Part shown: in pieces, positions 1-5,560 of the stretch
Layout: every line of letters begins with the position of its first letter
Numbering within the stretch: position 1 is the stretch's first letter
Assembly (NCBI GenBank): GCA_007134665.1
Contig: SLKH01000217.1
Coordinates: 1-5,560 of the forward strand
DNA from: Balneolaceae bacterium
GTDB taxonomy: Bacteria; Bacteroidota; Rhodothermia; Balneolales; Balneolaceae
Direction of reading: 5' to 3'
DNA: 5,560 bases
The notes under the pieces: generated by a model
What the model was told of the DNA's origin: nothing
Databases searched by the model: none
Seen by the model: the letters and a program-made list of their open reading frames with translations, nothing else
Made by a program: the position numbers and the translations under genes

Positions 1-1322
1 AACAGCGCGGGCACAAATTACAGGCTGATGTACGGTTTGCATATCTATATGGAGATTCCAGGCGCCTTACGATTGTTGAACCGACTTCTGTACTTGGTGT
101 TTACTCCTCAACAACACTACCCTATCAGCCAAAATCTGTACAAAGGCTGAGCAACCGGATATATATTGCAATGGGTGAAAATGGCCTTGGCAGGCTTTCA
201 CTTGAAACTCCTGATGATGTTGACACCGAACCGGAAATGGTACTTTCGGATGAATTAAATGGAAAAAATGTCATTGACCTGGCTTCAGATCATGCCGCCA
301 GGTTATACGTATTAGCTGATAACCGGGAATTGTTCCTGCTTGACCGTGTGGATGCCGAGGAGAGTGTGGAGCTTAACAGATCGGTTACGATTAACCGTAA
401 TACATCGCGAATATTCCTGACGAGTGACGAGTTAATCGGATCTGATGACAATGGAAACATTTTCTTCATCGGTTCAAATGGCAGCACCCAGCCCATCGCG
501 GATGTGGAAGAGCCTGTAGAATCATTACAAATCTGGAATAACCAGCTTGTGGTGCGAACGACGGGCGCAAAACTCTGGATTGGAGAACTCGGAGAACAGC
601 CACAACTCTGGAGAGAAGATCAGGAATCCGGAAACCATTTCGCGGTAACCGGTTCACAACTCTGGGTTTCAGAAAGAAACAGGCTATCTCCGGTGATACA
701 GACAGAGCGTACTATTGATCAGGCTGTGGCAACAGCTGATGATACACCCGTTATTAAACCGATTGACAATATTACGATTCCATTCCCGCGCCCTATTCTA
801 ATTCCAATAGAGCTTGAGAGTAATCACGATATGAATGAGATTGAATTTTCATATCGTTCCAATATTGAAAACGCCCGTATACGTGGCCAATCACTCTACT
901 GGCAACCTGCATCTTCACAGGTCGGACAAAATCAATTTACAATTGCAGCCACTACGTCATCAGGGCTGACAGATACTGTGACATTTAGCATTGATGTTCG
1001 CCCGTTCAATTCACCACCGAGATTTTCGCCCCTGCAGCCGCTGACTATTAATATTGATGAAGAGTTTTCATTCGAATTTAATGCAATTGACCCCGATGGC
1101 ATGGACCCTGACCTGATCCGATATCTTGGGGTTGATCTGCCAGATGGAGCTTCACTCAATGAACAGTCCGGTGAGTTCAGGTGGAGGCCCAACATTCGAC
1201 AAGTCGGGGAATTTGAATTCCAGGTAATTGCAACCGACCAGTTTGGTGCTGCCACATCCCAGGATGTTACCATCAGGGTGATTGAAACAGATCCTGAACA
1301 AGAAGCTGATATAGATTCCTGA
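1..1322 (+). CDS. Partial beta-propeller protein with two C-terminal Ig-like (cadherin/He_PIG-type) domains
   Basis: The reading frame is open from the left edge (first full codon at base 3) to a TGA at 1320-1322, giving 439 visible residues; the N-terminus lies outside the window. The ATG at 171 is not the start, because it sits inside a propeller strand (IYIAMGENGLG) and coding-quality sequence continues upstream. Residues about 10-235 show repeated strand pairs such as RLYVLADNRELFLLD and GNIFFIG, resembling LVIVD/WD-like propeller blades. Residues about 250-333 and 336-427 are two related Ig-like domains, each with an aromatic-Trp-x-Pro stretch (LYWQP, FRWRP) followed by QVG and a final beta strand; the second also has NSPPRF, DPDG and ATDQFG, as in cadherin/He_PIG folds. 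The C-terminus is a short acidic tail with no recognisable type IX secretion CTD. Family knowledge suggests an exported or surface protein for binding or adhesion, but no signal peptide is visible and the function is unknown. It ends four bases before mutY, so the two are probably co-transcribed. Confidence 0.85.
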   Translation, partial: QRGHKLQADVRFAYLYGDSRRLTIVEPTSVLGVYSSTTLPYQPKSVQRLSNRIYIAMGENGLGRLSLETPDDVDTEPEMVLSDELNGKNVIDLASDHAARLYVLADNRELFLLDRVDAEESVELNRSVTINRNTSRIFLTSDELIGSDDNGNIFFIGSNGSTQPIADVEEPVESLQIWNNQLVVRTTGAKLWIGELGEQPQLWREDQESGNHFAVTGSQLWVSERNRLSPVIQTERTIDQAVATADDTPVIKPIDNITIPFPRPILIPIELESNHDMNEIEFSYRSNIENARIRGQSLYWQPASSQVGQNQFTIAATTSSGLTDTVTFSIDVRPFNSPPRFSPLQPLTINIDEEFSFEFNAIDPDGMDPDLIRYLGVDLPDGASLNEQSGEFRWRPNIRQVGEFEFQVIATDQFGAATSQDVTIRVIETDPEQEADIDS

Positions 1323-1326
1323 AATC

Positions 1327-2397
1327 GTGACTGGTTTTCCCGGAAATGAATTGCTTAAATGGTACGAACATCATCAACGGCCGCTGCCATGGAGAAAATC
1401 AGATGATCCATATCACATCTGGGTCTCCGAAATCATGCTGCAGCAGACCCGTGTTGAAACTGTAATACCTTACTACGACAGGTTTATCAAGGCATTTCCC
1501 GATGTCTACCGGCTCGCTGAAGCTGGCCGGCAGAACCTGCTGAAACTTTGGGAGGGCCTGGGATATTACAGCAGGGCCCGAAATCTTCAGGATGCAGCCA
1601 GAGTTGTTGTGAACGAATTTGACGGCAACCTCCCTTCCGGCTACAATGACATCATTTCTTTGAAAGGGATTGGGCCTTATACAGCTGCAGCTATTTTAAG
1701 TATCGCTTTTCAGCAACCATACGCCGTAGTTGATGGAAACGTAATCCGGGTTCTTTCCAGATATTATGGCATAAAGGATGATATCAGAAGCCGGCCTACA
1801 AAAAATGAGATCCAGGAAATCGCTGATGAAATTCTCAATAGATCAAAGCCTGGCGATTTTAACCAGGCACTTATGGAACTGGGAGCGACTGTTTGTACTC
1901 CAAAAACCCCGGAGTGTGATCATTGCCCTCTTGCAGCCGGTTGCATTGCATATCGAACTTCTTCAACTGATGTTATACCGTATAAATCACCTTCTAAAAA
2001 GATTCCGCATCATCATATCGGAGTTGGAATGTTAACGGATAAAGAAGGCCGGTTACTGATTGCACTGCGCCCGGAAGAAAATATGTTAGGAGGCCTCTGG
2101 GAATTTCCGGGCGGCAAACAAAAACCGGATGAGACCATAGAAACTACAGTAAAAAGAGAGCTTAAAGAAGAGCTTGGAGTTGATGTCAGGGTACTGGAAA
2201 AGTTTATGGACCTAAAACATACCTATTCCCATTTCAGAATCACTCTTCATGCATTTTGGTGCTTATTAGAGCCTGAAAACCAGACTCCCATTCCAAACAG
2301 CAGCCAGGAGGTTAAGTGGGTTAAACCTACTCAGCTTGAACAGTATCCATTTCCAAAAGCCAATAAGATTCTCACAGAACGGCTTCAAAAGCTTTAA
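1327..2397 (+). CDS. mutY: A/G-specific adenine DNA glycosylase MutY
   Basis: MutY removes adenine mispaired with 8-oxoguanine, starting base-excision repair and preventing G:C to T:A transversions. The 356-residue product has every expected landmark: LPWR at 20-23, catalytic Glu35 in SEIMLQQT, the helix-hairpin-helix LKGIGPYTAAAI at 112-123, catalytic Asp136 in VDGNVIRV, and a 4Fe-4S cluster motif of Cys190, 197, 200 and 206 with the classic C-x6-C-x2-C-x5-C spacing. A C-terminal MutT-like domain spans about 228-350 and includes the 8-oxoG-recognition Y-S-H loop at 300-302. Unusually, it also keeps a complete Nudix box (Gly263, Glu269, REL at 277-279, EELGV at 281-285). The start is GTG at 1327; an in-frame stop at 1312 rules out a longer reading, and TTG at 1351 is a weaker alternative. 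No Shine-Dalgarno is visible. The four-base gap to the upstream gene suggests co-transcription and possibly translational coupling. Confidence 0.97.
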   Translation: MTGFPGNELLKWYEHHQRPLPWRKSDDPYHIWVSEIMLQQTRVETVIPYYDRFIKAFPDVYRLAEAGRQNLLKLWEGLGYYSRARNLQDAARVVVNEFDGNLPSGYNDIISLKGIGPYTAAAILSIAFQQPYAVVDGNVIRVLSRYYGIKDDIRSRPTKNEIQEIADEILNRSKPGDFNQALMELGATVCTPKTPECDHCPLAAGCIAYRTSSTDVIPYKSPSKKIPHHHIGVGMLTDKEGRLLIALRPEENMLGGLWEFPGGKQKPDETIETTVKRELKEELGVDVRVLEKFMDLKHTYSHFRITLHAFWCLLEPENQTPIPNSSQEVKWVKPTQLEQYPFPKANKILTERLQKL

Positions 2398-2446
2398 CAG
2401 GGATCAAGATTCTTTTCAGAACCTGTAAGTGCAAGTATACACCGCC

Positions 2447-3280
2447 ATGAACAATCGATTAAGAAGCAGAAGTCTTGAAAAGTTACTCGAACTAAAACCA
2501 TGGCTCGATCACATAGTTGAAAAAGTTGAATCACCGGGCTATATCGAATACGACCCGGTTCAGTTTATGCATGCGTTTGAATCCAAGAGAGATCGGGAGA
2601 TAGCAGGATTTCTGGCATCCATGATGGCATGGGGAAGACGTGATATTGTCATCCAAAAAACAGACGATCTGCTCAAAAGAATGAATTATGACCCCTACAA
2701 CTATATCACACAGTACAACGCTGGAAGAGCTTCAGATTTCGATGGTTTTAAGCACCGGACATTTAAACCAGTTGACATCCACGGAATCCTTTCATCCCTC
2801 TCTGTTGTATATCAAAAATTCCAGGATTTTGAATCTTTCTGGAAAGATTGTCATAAATATGCAGTTGAATCCGGTTGTACTGTAGTAACGGTGTTTCATA
2901 ACCGGTTTTTAATTCTCAGTAATGAAATCCTGCCGCGTACACACAAACATATTTCCAATCCGGCAAATAAAAGTCCTGCCAAGCGGCTATATATGTTTTT
3001 GAGATGGACGATCAGAAAAAACAGTCCTGTTGATACCGGGATATGGAATTTTTTACCCGAATCTGAGCTTATGATCCCGCTTGATGTTCATGTCGCCCGG
3101 CAGTCGAGACGCCTGGGGCTTTTAACGAGAAAATCAAACGACTGGAAAGCTGTAAAAGAGTTAACCGACACCTTCAGATTATTAGATCCTGACGACCCTG
3201 TGAGATATGATTTTGCCCTTTTTGGAATCGGTGCATTGGGATATAAATTACCAAAAAAATATTATTTGAATGCGGTTTAA
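2447..3280 (+). CDS. TIGR02757 family protein (DUF2400)
   Basis: This 277-residue protein is recognisable as TIGR02757/DUF2400, a family of roughly 250-280 residues common in Bacteroidetes and of unknown function. Family-like blocks, numbered from ATG 2447, are AGFLASMMAWGRRDIV (53-68), HRTFKPVDI (103-111), SPAKRLYMFLRW (176-187) leading to VDTGIW (195-200), PLDVHVARQSRRLGLL (211-226) and DDPVRYDFALFGIG (249-262). The PLDVHV...RRLGL block followed by a YDFALFGIG helix resembles the VDGNV/VDTHV-x-RV and FNQALMELG blocks of HhH-GPD glycosylases; I infer a distant structural relation, not proven activity. No Fe-S cysteine cluster, signal peptide or membrane segment is seen. A GTG at 2429 would add six residues; ATG 2447 is preferred because it is a standard start and the extension matches no family block I know. 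Neither start has a Shine-Dalgarno. It lies 49 bases after mutY on the same strand, probably in the same operon. Confidence 0.88.
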   Translation: MNNRLRSRSLEKLLELKPWLDHIVEKVESPGYIEYDPVQFMHAFESKRDREIAGFLASMMAWGRRDIVIQKTDDLLKRMNYDPYNYITQYNAGRASDFDGFKHRTFKPVDIHGILSSLSVVYQKFQDFESFWKDCHKYAVESGCTVVTVFHNRFLILSNEILPRTHKHISNPANKSPAKRLYMFLRWTIRKNSPVDTGIWNFLPESELMIPLDVHVARQSRRLGLLTRKSNDWKAVKELTDTFRLLDPDDPVRYDFALFGIGALGYKLPKKYYLNAV

Positions 3281-3284
3281 ATCA

Positions 3285-3308
3285 GAGTTCTGAGTTCTGA
3301 GTTCTGAG
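3285..3308. repeat. Tandem heptamer repeat (GAGTTCT x3 plus GAG)
   Basis: Three exact head-to-tail copies of GAGTTCT occupy 3285-3291, 3292-3298 and 3299-3305, followed by a partial GAG. The array begins four bases after the TIGR02757 stop codon and fills most of the 37-base gap to the convergent membrane-protein gene. The preceding TCAGA (3282-3286) can pair with TCTGA at 3289-3293 or 3296-3300, so a weak hairpin is possible. It resembles short tandemly repeated heptamers known from other bacteria, such as the STRR of cyanobacteria, but I cannot tell whether it recurs in this genome. Confidence 0.8.
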
Positions 3309-3326
3309 CCCCCTCCCTCACCCTCC
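3309..3326 (-). other. G-rich tract over a stop codon, possible two-tier G-quadruplex
   Basis: On the minus strand these 18 bases read GGAGGGTGAGGGAGGGGG. They contain four runs of at least two G separated by short loops, which fits a two-quartet quadruplex pattern. The TGA inside it is the stop codon of the membrane-protein gene, so the tract would lie at the very 3' end of that mRNA's coding part. The base pattern is seen directly; quadruplex formation and any role in termination are inference, and only three runs reach three G. Confidence 0.35.
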
Positions 3327-4031
3327 TATTGCCAGGGCCATGTAGACAATAAATGAGATGATAGCCACGATAAAGCCGGCAATGAGTGAGTAAAAGAAAT
3401 ATCCGATGATGAGTGCAGAAAAAGCCCGTACCCAATCCATGATGACTTCAAGTGAGAGATACCTGTTATAAGTCATAAGCAACACAAGGCCTACTAAAAA
3501 AGCAGCCGGATACAGGTGAATTGCCGGAGTCATAATCTGTGCCTGAAAGGCCATCCAAACAGGCACCATTAGCAGCATGGCAATATTCGCCAGGCCAACT
3601 GTATAAGCATTTAGTATCAGATGACGATAATACCCCGGGTGTGACTCCCTGAAAAACAACATACTGCCCAGGGCAAGCAGCGGAATCAGTAAAAAGTTCA
3701 AAAATCCCAGAAATTGCGTATTAATGATAACTCCGGTAACCTCCATCACCTGCTGAAATTCTTCCAGCCTGAACCCTTCCATTTCCTCACTCATCTGTTC
3801 AACCTGTTCAGGGTCGGCAGCAGTTACCTCCATTTCCGGGTAAGTAATCACAAAAGAGATGATAAATGCCAAAAAAAGTGCAGAAATAGCAACTAATAGA
3901 AAAGGATTCAGGTACTTCCCCTTCACGCCATCGACAAAACTGTCAATGACAACAGACGGATCTTTGTACAGGTAAATAACCGTATCTGAGAGCCTTTCCG
4001 TAAACCTGCCTGATTCTTGCTGATTCTCCAT
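3318..4031 (-). CDS. DUF3667-like integral membrane protein
   Basis: The 237-residue product begins with a soluble segment (1-42) containing LYKDPSVVIDSFVDGVKGKYLNPF. This resembles the segment of DUF3667 proteins in which a helix is followed by a G-K-R-x-x-Y-x-N-P-F-like turn just before the first membrane span. Five hydrophobic segments follow, at about 43-64, 104-126, 140-163, 172-188 and 203-234 (the last long enough to be one long or two short spans). An acidic loop rich in Glu and Gln (65-95) separates the first two. The zinc-ribbon cysteines usually found at the N-terminus of DUF3667 are absent, as there are no cysteines in the protein. It would sit in the inner membrane; function unknown. 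The start is ATG at 4031-4029 with no Shine-Dalgarno. It is transcribed divergently from rpsU and convergently with the TIGR02757 gene, so it is probably monocistronic. The family call is from recognition of the motif only. Confidence 0.7.
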   Translation of the reverse strand: MENQQESGRFTERLSDTVIYLYKDPSVVIDSFVDGVKGKYLNPFLLVAISALFLAFIISFVITYPEMEVTAADPEQVEQMSEEMEGFRLEEFQQVMEVTGVIINTQFLGFLNFLLIPLLALGSMLFFRESHPGYYRHLILNAYTVGLANIAMLLMVPVWMAFQAQIMTPAIHLYPAAFLVGLVLLMTYNRYLSLEVIMDWVRAFSALIIGYFFYSLIAGFIVAIISFIVYMALAIGG

Positions 4032-4166
4032 TTAAACGAATTGTTGGTGATGATTGTTAAAAATAACAGTCTAAGGAGAAAAAAATAACTTTACTATGTG
4101 AATATTTTAAATACATCCTTATATTTCTGTTCTATCTAAAATTTAATAAATCGTTTTTAGCTATAT
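4032..4166. promoter_or_regulatory. Divergent intergenic region, promoters of membrane-protein gene and rpsU
   Basis: These 135 bases separate the two divergent start codons and must hold a promoter for each direction, because no other gene feeds rpsU or the membrane-protein gene. The rpsU-proximal part (about 4079-4166) is very AT-rich. The best partial match to the Bacteroidetes -7 element TAnnTTTG on the plus strand is TATATTTC at 4120-4127, with one mismatch and no clear TTTG partner upstream, so I do not assign exact promoters. No Shine-Dalgarno precedes either start codon at a normal distance. Confidence 0.5.
4052..4071. promoter_or_regulatory. Inverted repeat in the divergent promoter region, possible operator or leader hairpin
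   Basis: GATTGTTA (4052-4059) and TAACAGTC (4064-4071) form an eight-base inverted repeat around an AAAA loop, with a single T/G position that would be a U-G wobble in RNA. It ends one base before TAAGGAG at 4072-4078. It could be an operator for either divergent gene or, if the rpsU transcript starts far enough upstream, a hairpin in its leader. The pairing is seen directly; function is inferred, and a repeat of this quality can occur by chance in AT-rich DNA. Confidence 0.3.
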
Positions 4167-4361
4167 ATGATTGGAGTTAATGTAAAGGATAACGAAAGTA
4201 TAGACCGTGCAATCAACCGCTTTAAGAAGATGGTAACCCGGTCCCGGATTCTGAATGAATACAAGGAACGGCAGCAATATACCAAACCTTCCGAAGAGCG
4301 AAGAGAAGCTCTGAAAAAGAGTATTCGTGAGCAGCGACGGCGTCAGAGAGATAATTACTAA
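4167..4361 (+). CDS. rpsU: Small ribosomal subunit protein bS21
   Basis: This 64-residue, strongly basic protein matches bS21. The N-terminus MIGVNVKDNESIDRAINRFKK fits the family pattern of a beta strand, then E-S-I-D-x-A and a helix; YTKPSEERRE (38-47) is the conserved Y-x-K-P-S turn, followed by an Arg/Lys-rich helix (48-62). bS21 sits on the 30S platform near the 3' end of 16S rRNA; in Bacteroidetes it helps sequester the anti-Shine-Dalgarno. The ATG at 4167 fits the family start exactly. The preceding bases (TTTTTAGCTATAT) contain no Shine-Dalgarno, which is notable because rpsU of Flavobacterium-type species is reported to keep a strong one for autoregulation. The gene appears monocistronic: it is divergent from the membrane-protein gene and convergent with radA, which ends 41 bases away. 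Identification is firm; its mode of regulation is not visible. Confidence 0.95.
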   Translation: MIGVNVKDNESIDRAINRFKKMVTRSRILNEYKERQQYTKPSEERREALKKSIREQRRRQRDNY

Positions 4362-4364
4362 GAC

Positions 4365-4383
4365 ATACGATCTTTTATCGTAT
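4365..4383. terminator. Short hairpin between convergent rpsU and radA, possible bidirectional terminator
   Basis: ATACGAT (4365-4371) and ATCGTAT (4377-4383) form a perfect seven-base stem around a CTTTT loop, three bases after the rpsU stop and 19 bases before the end of radA. Its place in a tight convergent gap suggests termination in both directions. The stem has only two G-C pairs and neither side is followed by a T-run, so it would be weak and is not a classic intrinsic terminator. Confidence 0.4.
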
Positions 4384-4402
4384 TGAATAGCCTCTCTGAC
4401 CC

Positions 4403-5560
4403 TCATCCCTGTTCAGCGAGGACCCTGGGTATTGCCTGTTGAATATAATTTACCTGGATACTATCGATTTCTGTGTTTAATACGGACTCAGGGACTGGAG
4501 ACAAACTCTTTTTAAATCCCATTTTAGCTCCTTCTTTAAGCCGTTGCTCAAGGTGTGGAACCATCCTGATCTCTCCGCCAAGGCCGACTTCGCCAATGAC
4601 AAATAAATTTTGAATTAAAGGCAGGTCGCGAATACTCGAGGCAAGTGCACAGATAACGGCAAGGTCAGCGGCAGTATCGGATACTTTTAAACCACCCGCA
4701 ATATTCAGGTAGACATCCTGGCCCGTAAATTGTAATCCGGCTCTCTTTTCAAGCACAGCGAGTAATAATGATAACCTTCGCTGATCAAATCCACTTGCAG
4801 TTCGCTGAGGCGTACCATAACTGCCCGGAGTAACCAGAGCCTGAACTTCTACAAGCAGCGGCCTGCTCCCTTCCATGATGCAAGTTACTACATTTCCGCT
4901 GACACCCTGGTCCATTTCTGAAAGGAAAAGCTCTGATGGATTAGCCACTTCACTCAGCCCTTTGTCATCCATCTCAAATACACCCACCTCCTGTGCCGGC
5001 CCAAACCTGTTTTTAATGCTTCTGAGCAGGCGATGAAACCGGGATTTATCGCCTTCAAACTGAAGCACTGTATCAACCATATGCTCGAGTATGCGGGGGC
5101 CTGCGATATCGCCTTCCTTTGTCACATGGCCAATCATCAATGTTGTGATACCTTCGCGTTTCGCCAATTGCTGTAATAAGGCTGCACATTCACGAACCTG
5201 CTGGATACTGCCAGGCAGGCTATTCAACTGTGTGCGATAAACCGTTTGAATGGAGTCGATGACAAGCAGGTCCGGTTTTATTTTTTTGGCCTGGCTGATC
5301 ACTTTATCCAAATCCGTAATATTATAAACCTGCATTTTACTGTCAACGATTCCAACCCGGTCAGCCCGTTGCCTTATTTGTGCAGCTGATTCCTCACCTG
5401 CTACATACAGCATATTCAAACCAGGGTTAACCCTGGCTATTTCCAGCATCAGCGTACTTTTACCAATACCGGGGTCTCCACCCAACAGAACAAGGGAAGA
5501 TGACATAAACCCACCTCCCAAAACCCTGTCAAGTTCACCTATTTTTGTTTTAAATCGATT
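4403..5560 (-). CDS. radA: DNA repair protein RadA (Sms), 5' end outside window
   Basis: RadA is a RecA-related, hexameric branch-migration helicase acting on recombination intermediates with RecA. The visible 385 residues are the C-terminal five-sixths; the usual protein is about 455-460 residues, so only the N-terminal four-cysteine zinc finger and linker (about 70-75 residues) are missing. The frame stays open to the right edge, reading NRFKTKIGELDRVLGGG, the normal RadA lead-in; the TTG at 5521-5519 is just the Leu of this stretch, not a start. Landmarks in visible numbering are Walker A GDPGIGKST (28-36), Walker B LLVID (98-102), and the RadA-specific KNRFG motif (183-187). A Lon-protease-like domain fills about 228-385; at the place of the Lon catalytic Ser, RadA-type DTAADLAV is present, so it is non-proteolytic as expected. 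The stop is TGA at 4405-4403. It is convergent with rpsU. Confidence 0.97.
   Translation of the reverse strand, partial: NRFKTKIGELDRVLGGGFMSSSLVLLGGDPGIGKSTLMLEIARVNPGLNMLYVAGEESAAQIRQRADRVGIVDSKMQVYNITDLDKVISQAKKIKPDLLVIDSIQTVYRTQLNSLPGSIQQVRECAALLQQLAKREGITTLMIGHVTKEGDIAGPRILEHMVDTVLQFEGDKSRFHRLLRSIKNRFGPAQEVGVFEMDDKGLSEVANPSELFLSEMDQGVSGNVVTCIMEGSRPLLVEVQALVTPGSYGTPQRTASGFDQRRLSLLLAVLEKRAGLQFTGQDVYLNIAGGLKVSDTAADLAVICALASSIRDLPLIQNLFVIGEVGLGGEIRMVPHLEQRLKEGAKMGFKKSLSPVPESVLNTEIDSIQVNYIQQAIPRVLAEQG

Noticed and set aside
171..173. ATG as the start of the propeller/Ig gene
   Set aside because: The frame is open to the left edge and the upstream residues continue the propeller pattern; this Met lies inside a strand-turn motif.
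932..1273. 113-codon open frame on the minus strand
   Set aside because: It lies wholly antisense to the well-supported Ig-domain region and encodes no recognisable motif.
1286..1322. Type IX secretion C-terminal sorting domain at the end of the propeller/Ig protein
   Set aside because: The protein ends with an acidic tail directly after the second Ig-like domain; no CTD-type motif is present.
3285..3308. CRISPR-like array
   Set aside because: The units are seven bases with no spacers, so this is a simple tandem repeat.
4085..4180. 31-codon open frame after AAGGAG overlapping the rpsU start (possible leader peptide)
   Set aside because: It would need an AUA start and has no ATG, GTG or TTG codon; most likely chance.
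4173..4185. GGAG followed by ATGTAA (start-stop) inside the 5' end of rpsU
   Set aside because: The GGAG comes from the conserved Gly-Val codons of bS21, so it is explained by the protein; a start-stop regulatory role is only a curiosity.
4161..4406. 81-codon open frame on the minus strand opposite rpsU
   Set aside because: It is antisense to rpsU over almost its whole length, shows no family features and overlaps the end of radA; a shadow frame.
5519..5521. TTG as the start of radA
   Set aside because: It is the Leu in the conserved DRVLGGG lead-in; the frame continues upstream to the window edge with typical RadA residues.

Overview
The window looks like ordinary chromosomal housekeeping DNA from a Bacteroidota/Balneolota-type bacterium (Balneolaceae-like is my best guess). 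The evidence is a TIGR02757/DUF2400 family gene, a short Bacteroidetes-style bS21 gene, a DUF3667-like membrane protein, a large cadherin/He_PIG-type Ig protein, and the near absence of Shine-Dalgarno sequences at the starts. I see no mobile elements, tRNA or rRNA genes, or CRISPR arrays.

Layout. (1) Bases 1-1322 (+) are the 3' part of an exported-type beta-propeller protein ending in two Ig-like domains; its true start lies left of the window. (2) Four bases later, mutY (1327-2397, +) encodes an A/G-specific adenine glycosylase whose C-terminal domain keeps a complete Nudix signature. (3) A TIGR02757/DUF2400 gene (2447-3280, +) follows after 49 bases and probably belongs to the same transcript; its conserved motifs look like a distant relative of the HhH-GPD glycosylase fold. 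(4) A convergent junction (3281-3317) carries a tandem heptamer repeat and a G/C-rich tract. (5) A DUF3667-like membrane protein (3318-4031, -) comes next. (6) A 135-base AT-rich divergent intergenic region (4032-4166) holds an inverted repeat and an isolated AAGGAG. (7) rpsU, encoding bS21 (4167-4361, +), follows. (8) A 41-base convergent junction holds a short perfect hairpin. (9) radA (4403-5560, -) has its 5' end cut off by the right edge of the window.

How the genes fit together. MutY (8-oxoguanine:A repair) and RadA (branch migration in recombination) are both genome-maintenance proteins, but they lie on opposite strands in separate transcripts. The DUF2400 gene may extend the repair theme next to mutY. 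bS21 is a translation protein; in Bacteroidetes it helps hide the anti-Shine-Dalgarno, so its leader is the most interesting regulatory spot here. I do not see a convincing new multi-gene system. The points most worth a second look are the intact Nudix box in MutY, the glycosylase-like signature in DUF2400, the rpsU leader, and the heptamer repeat.
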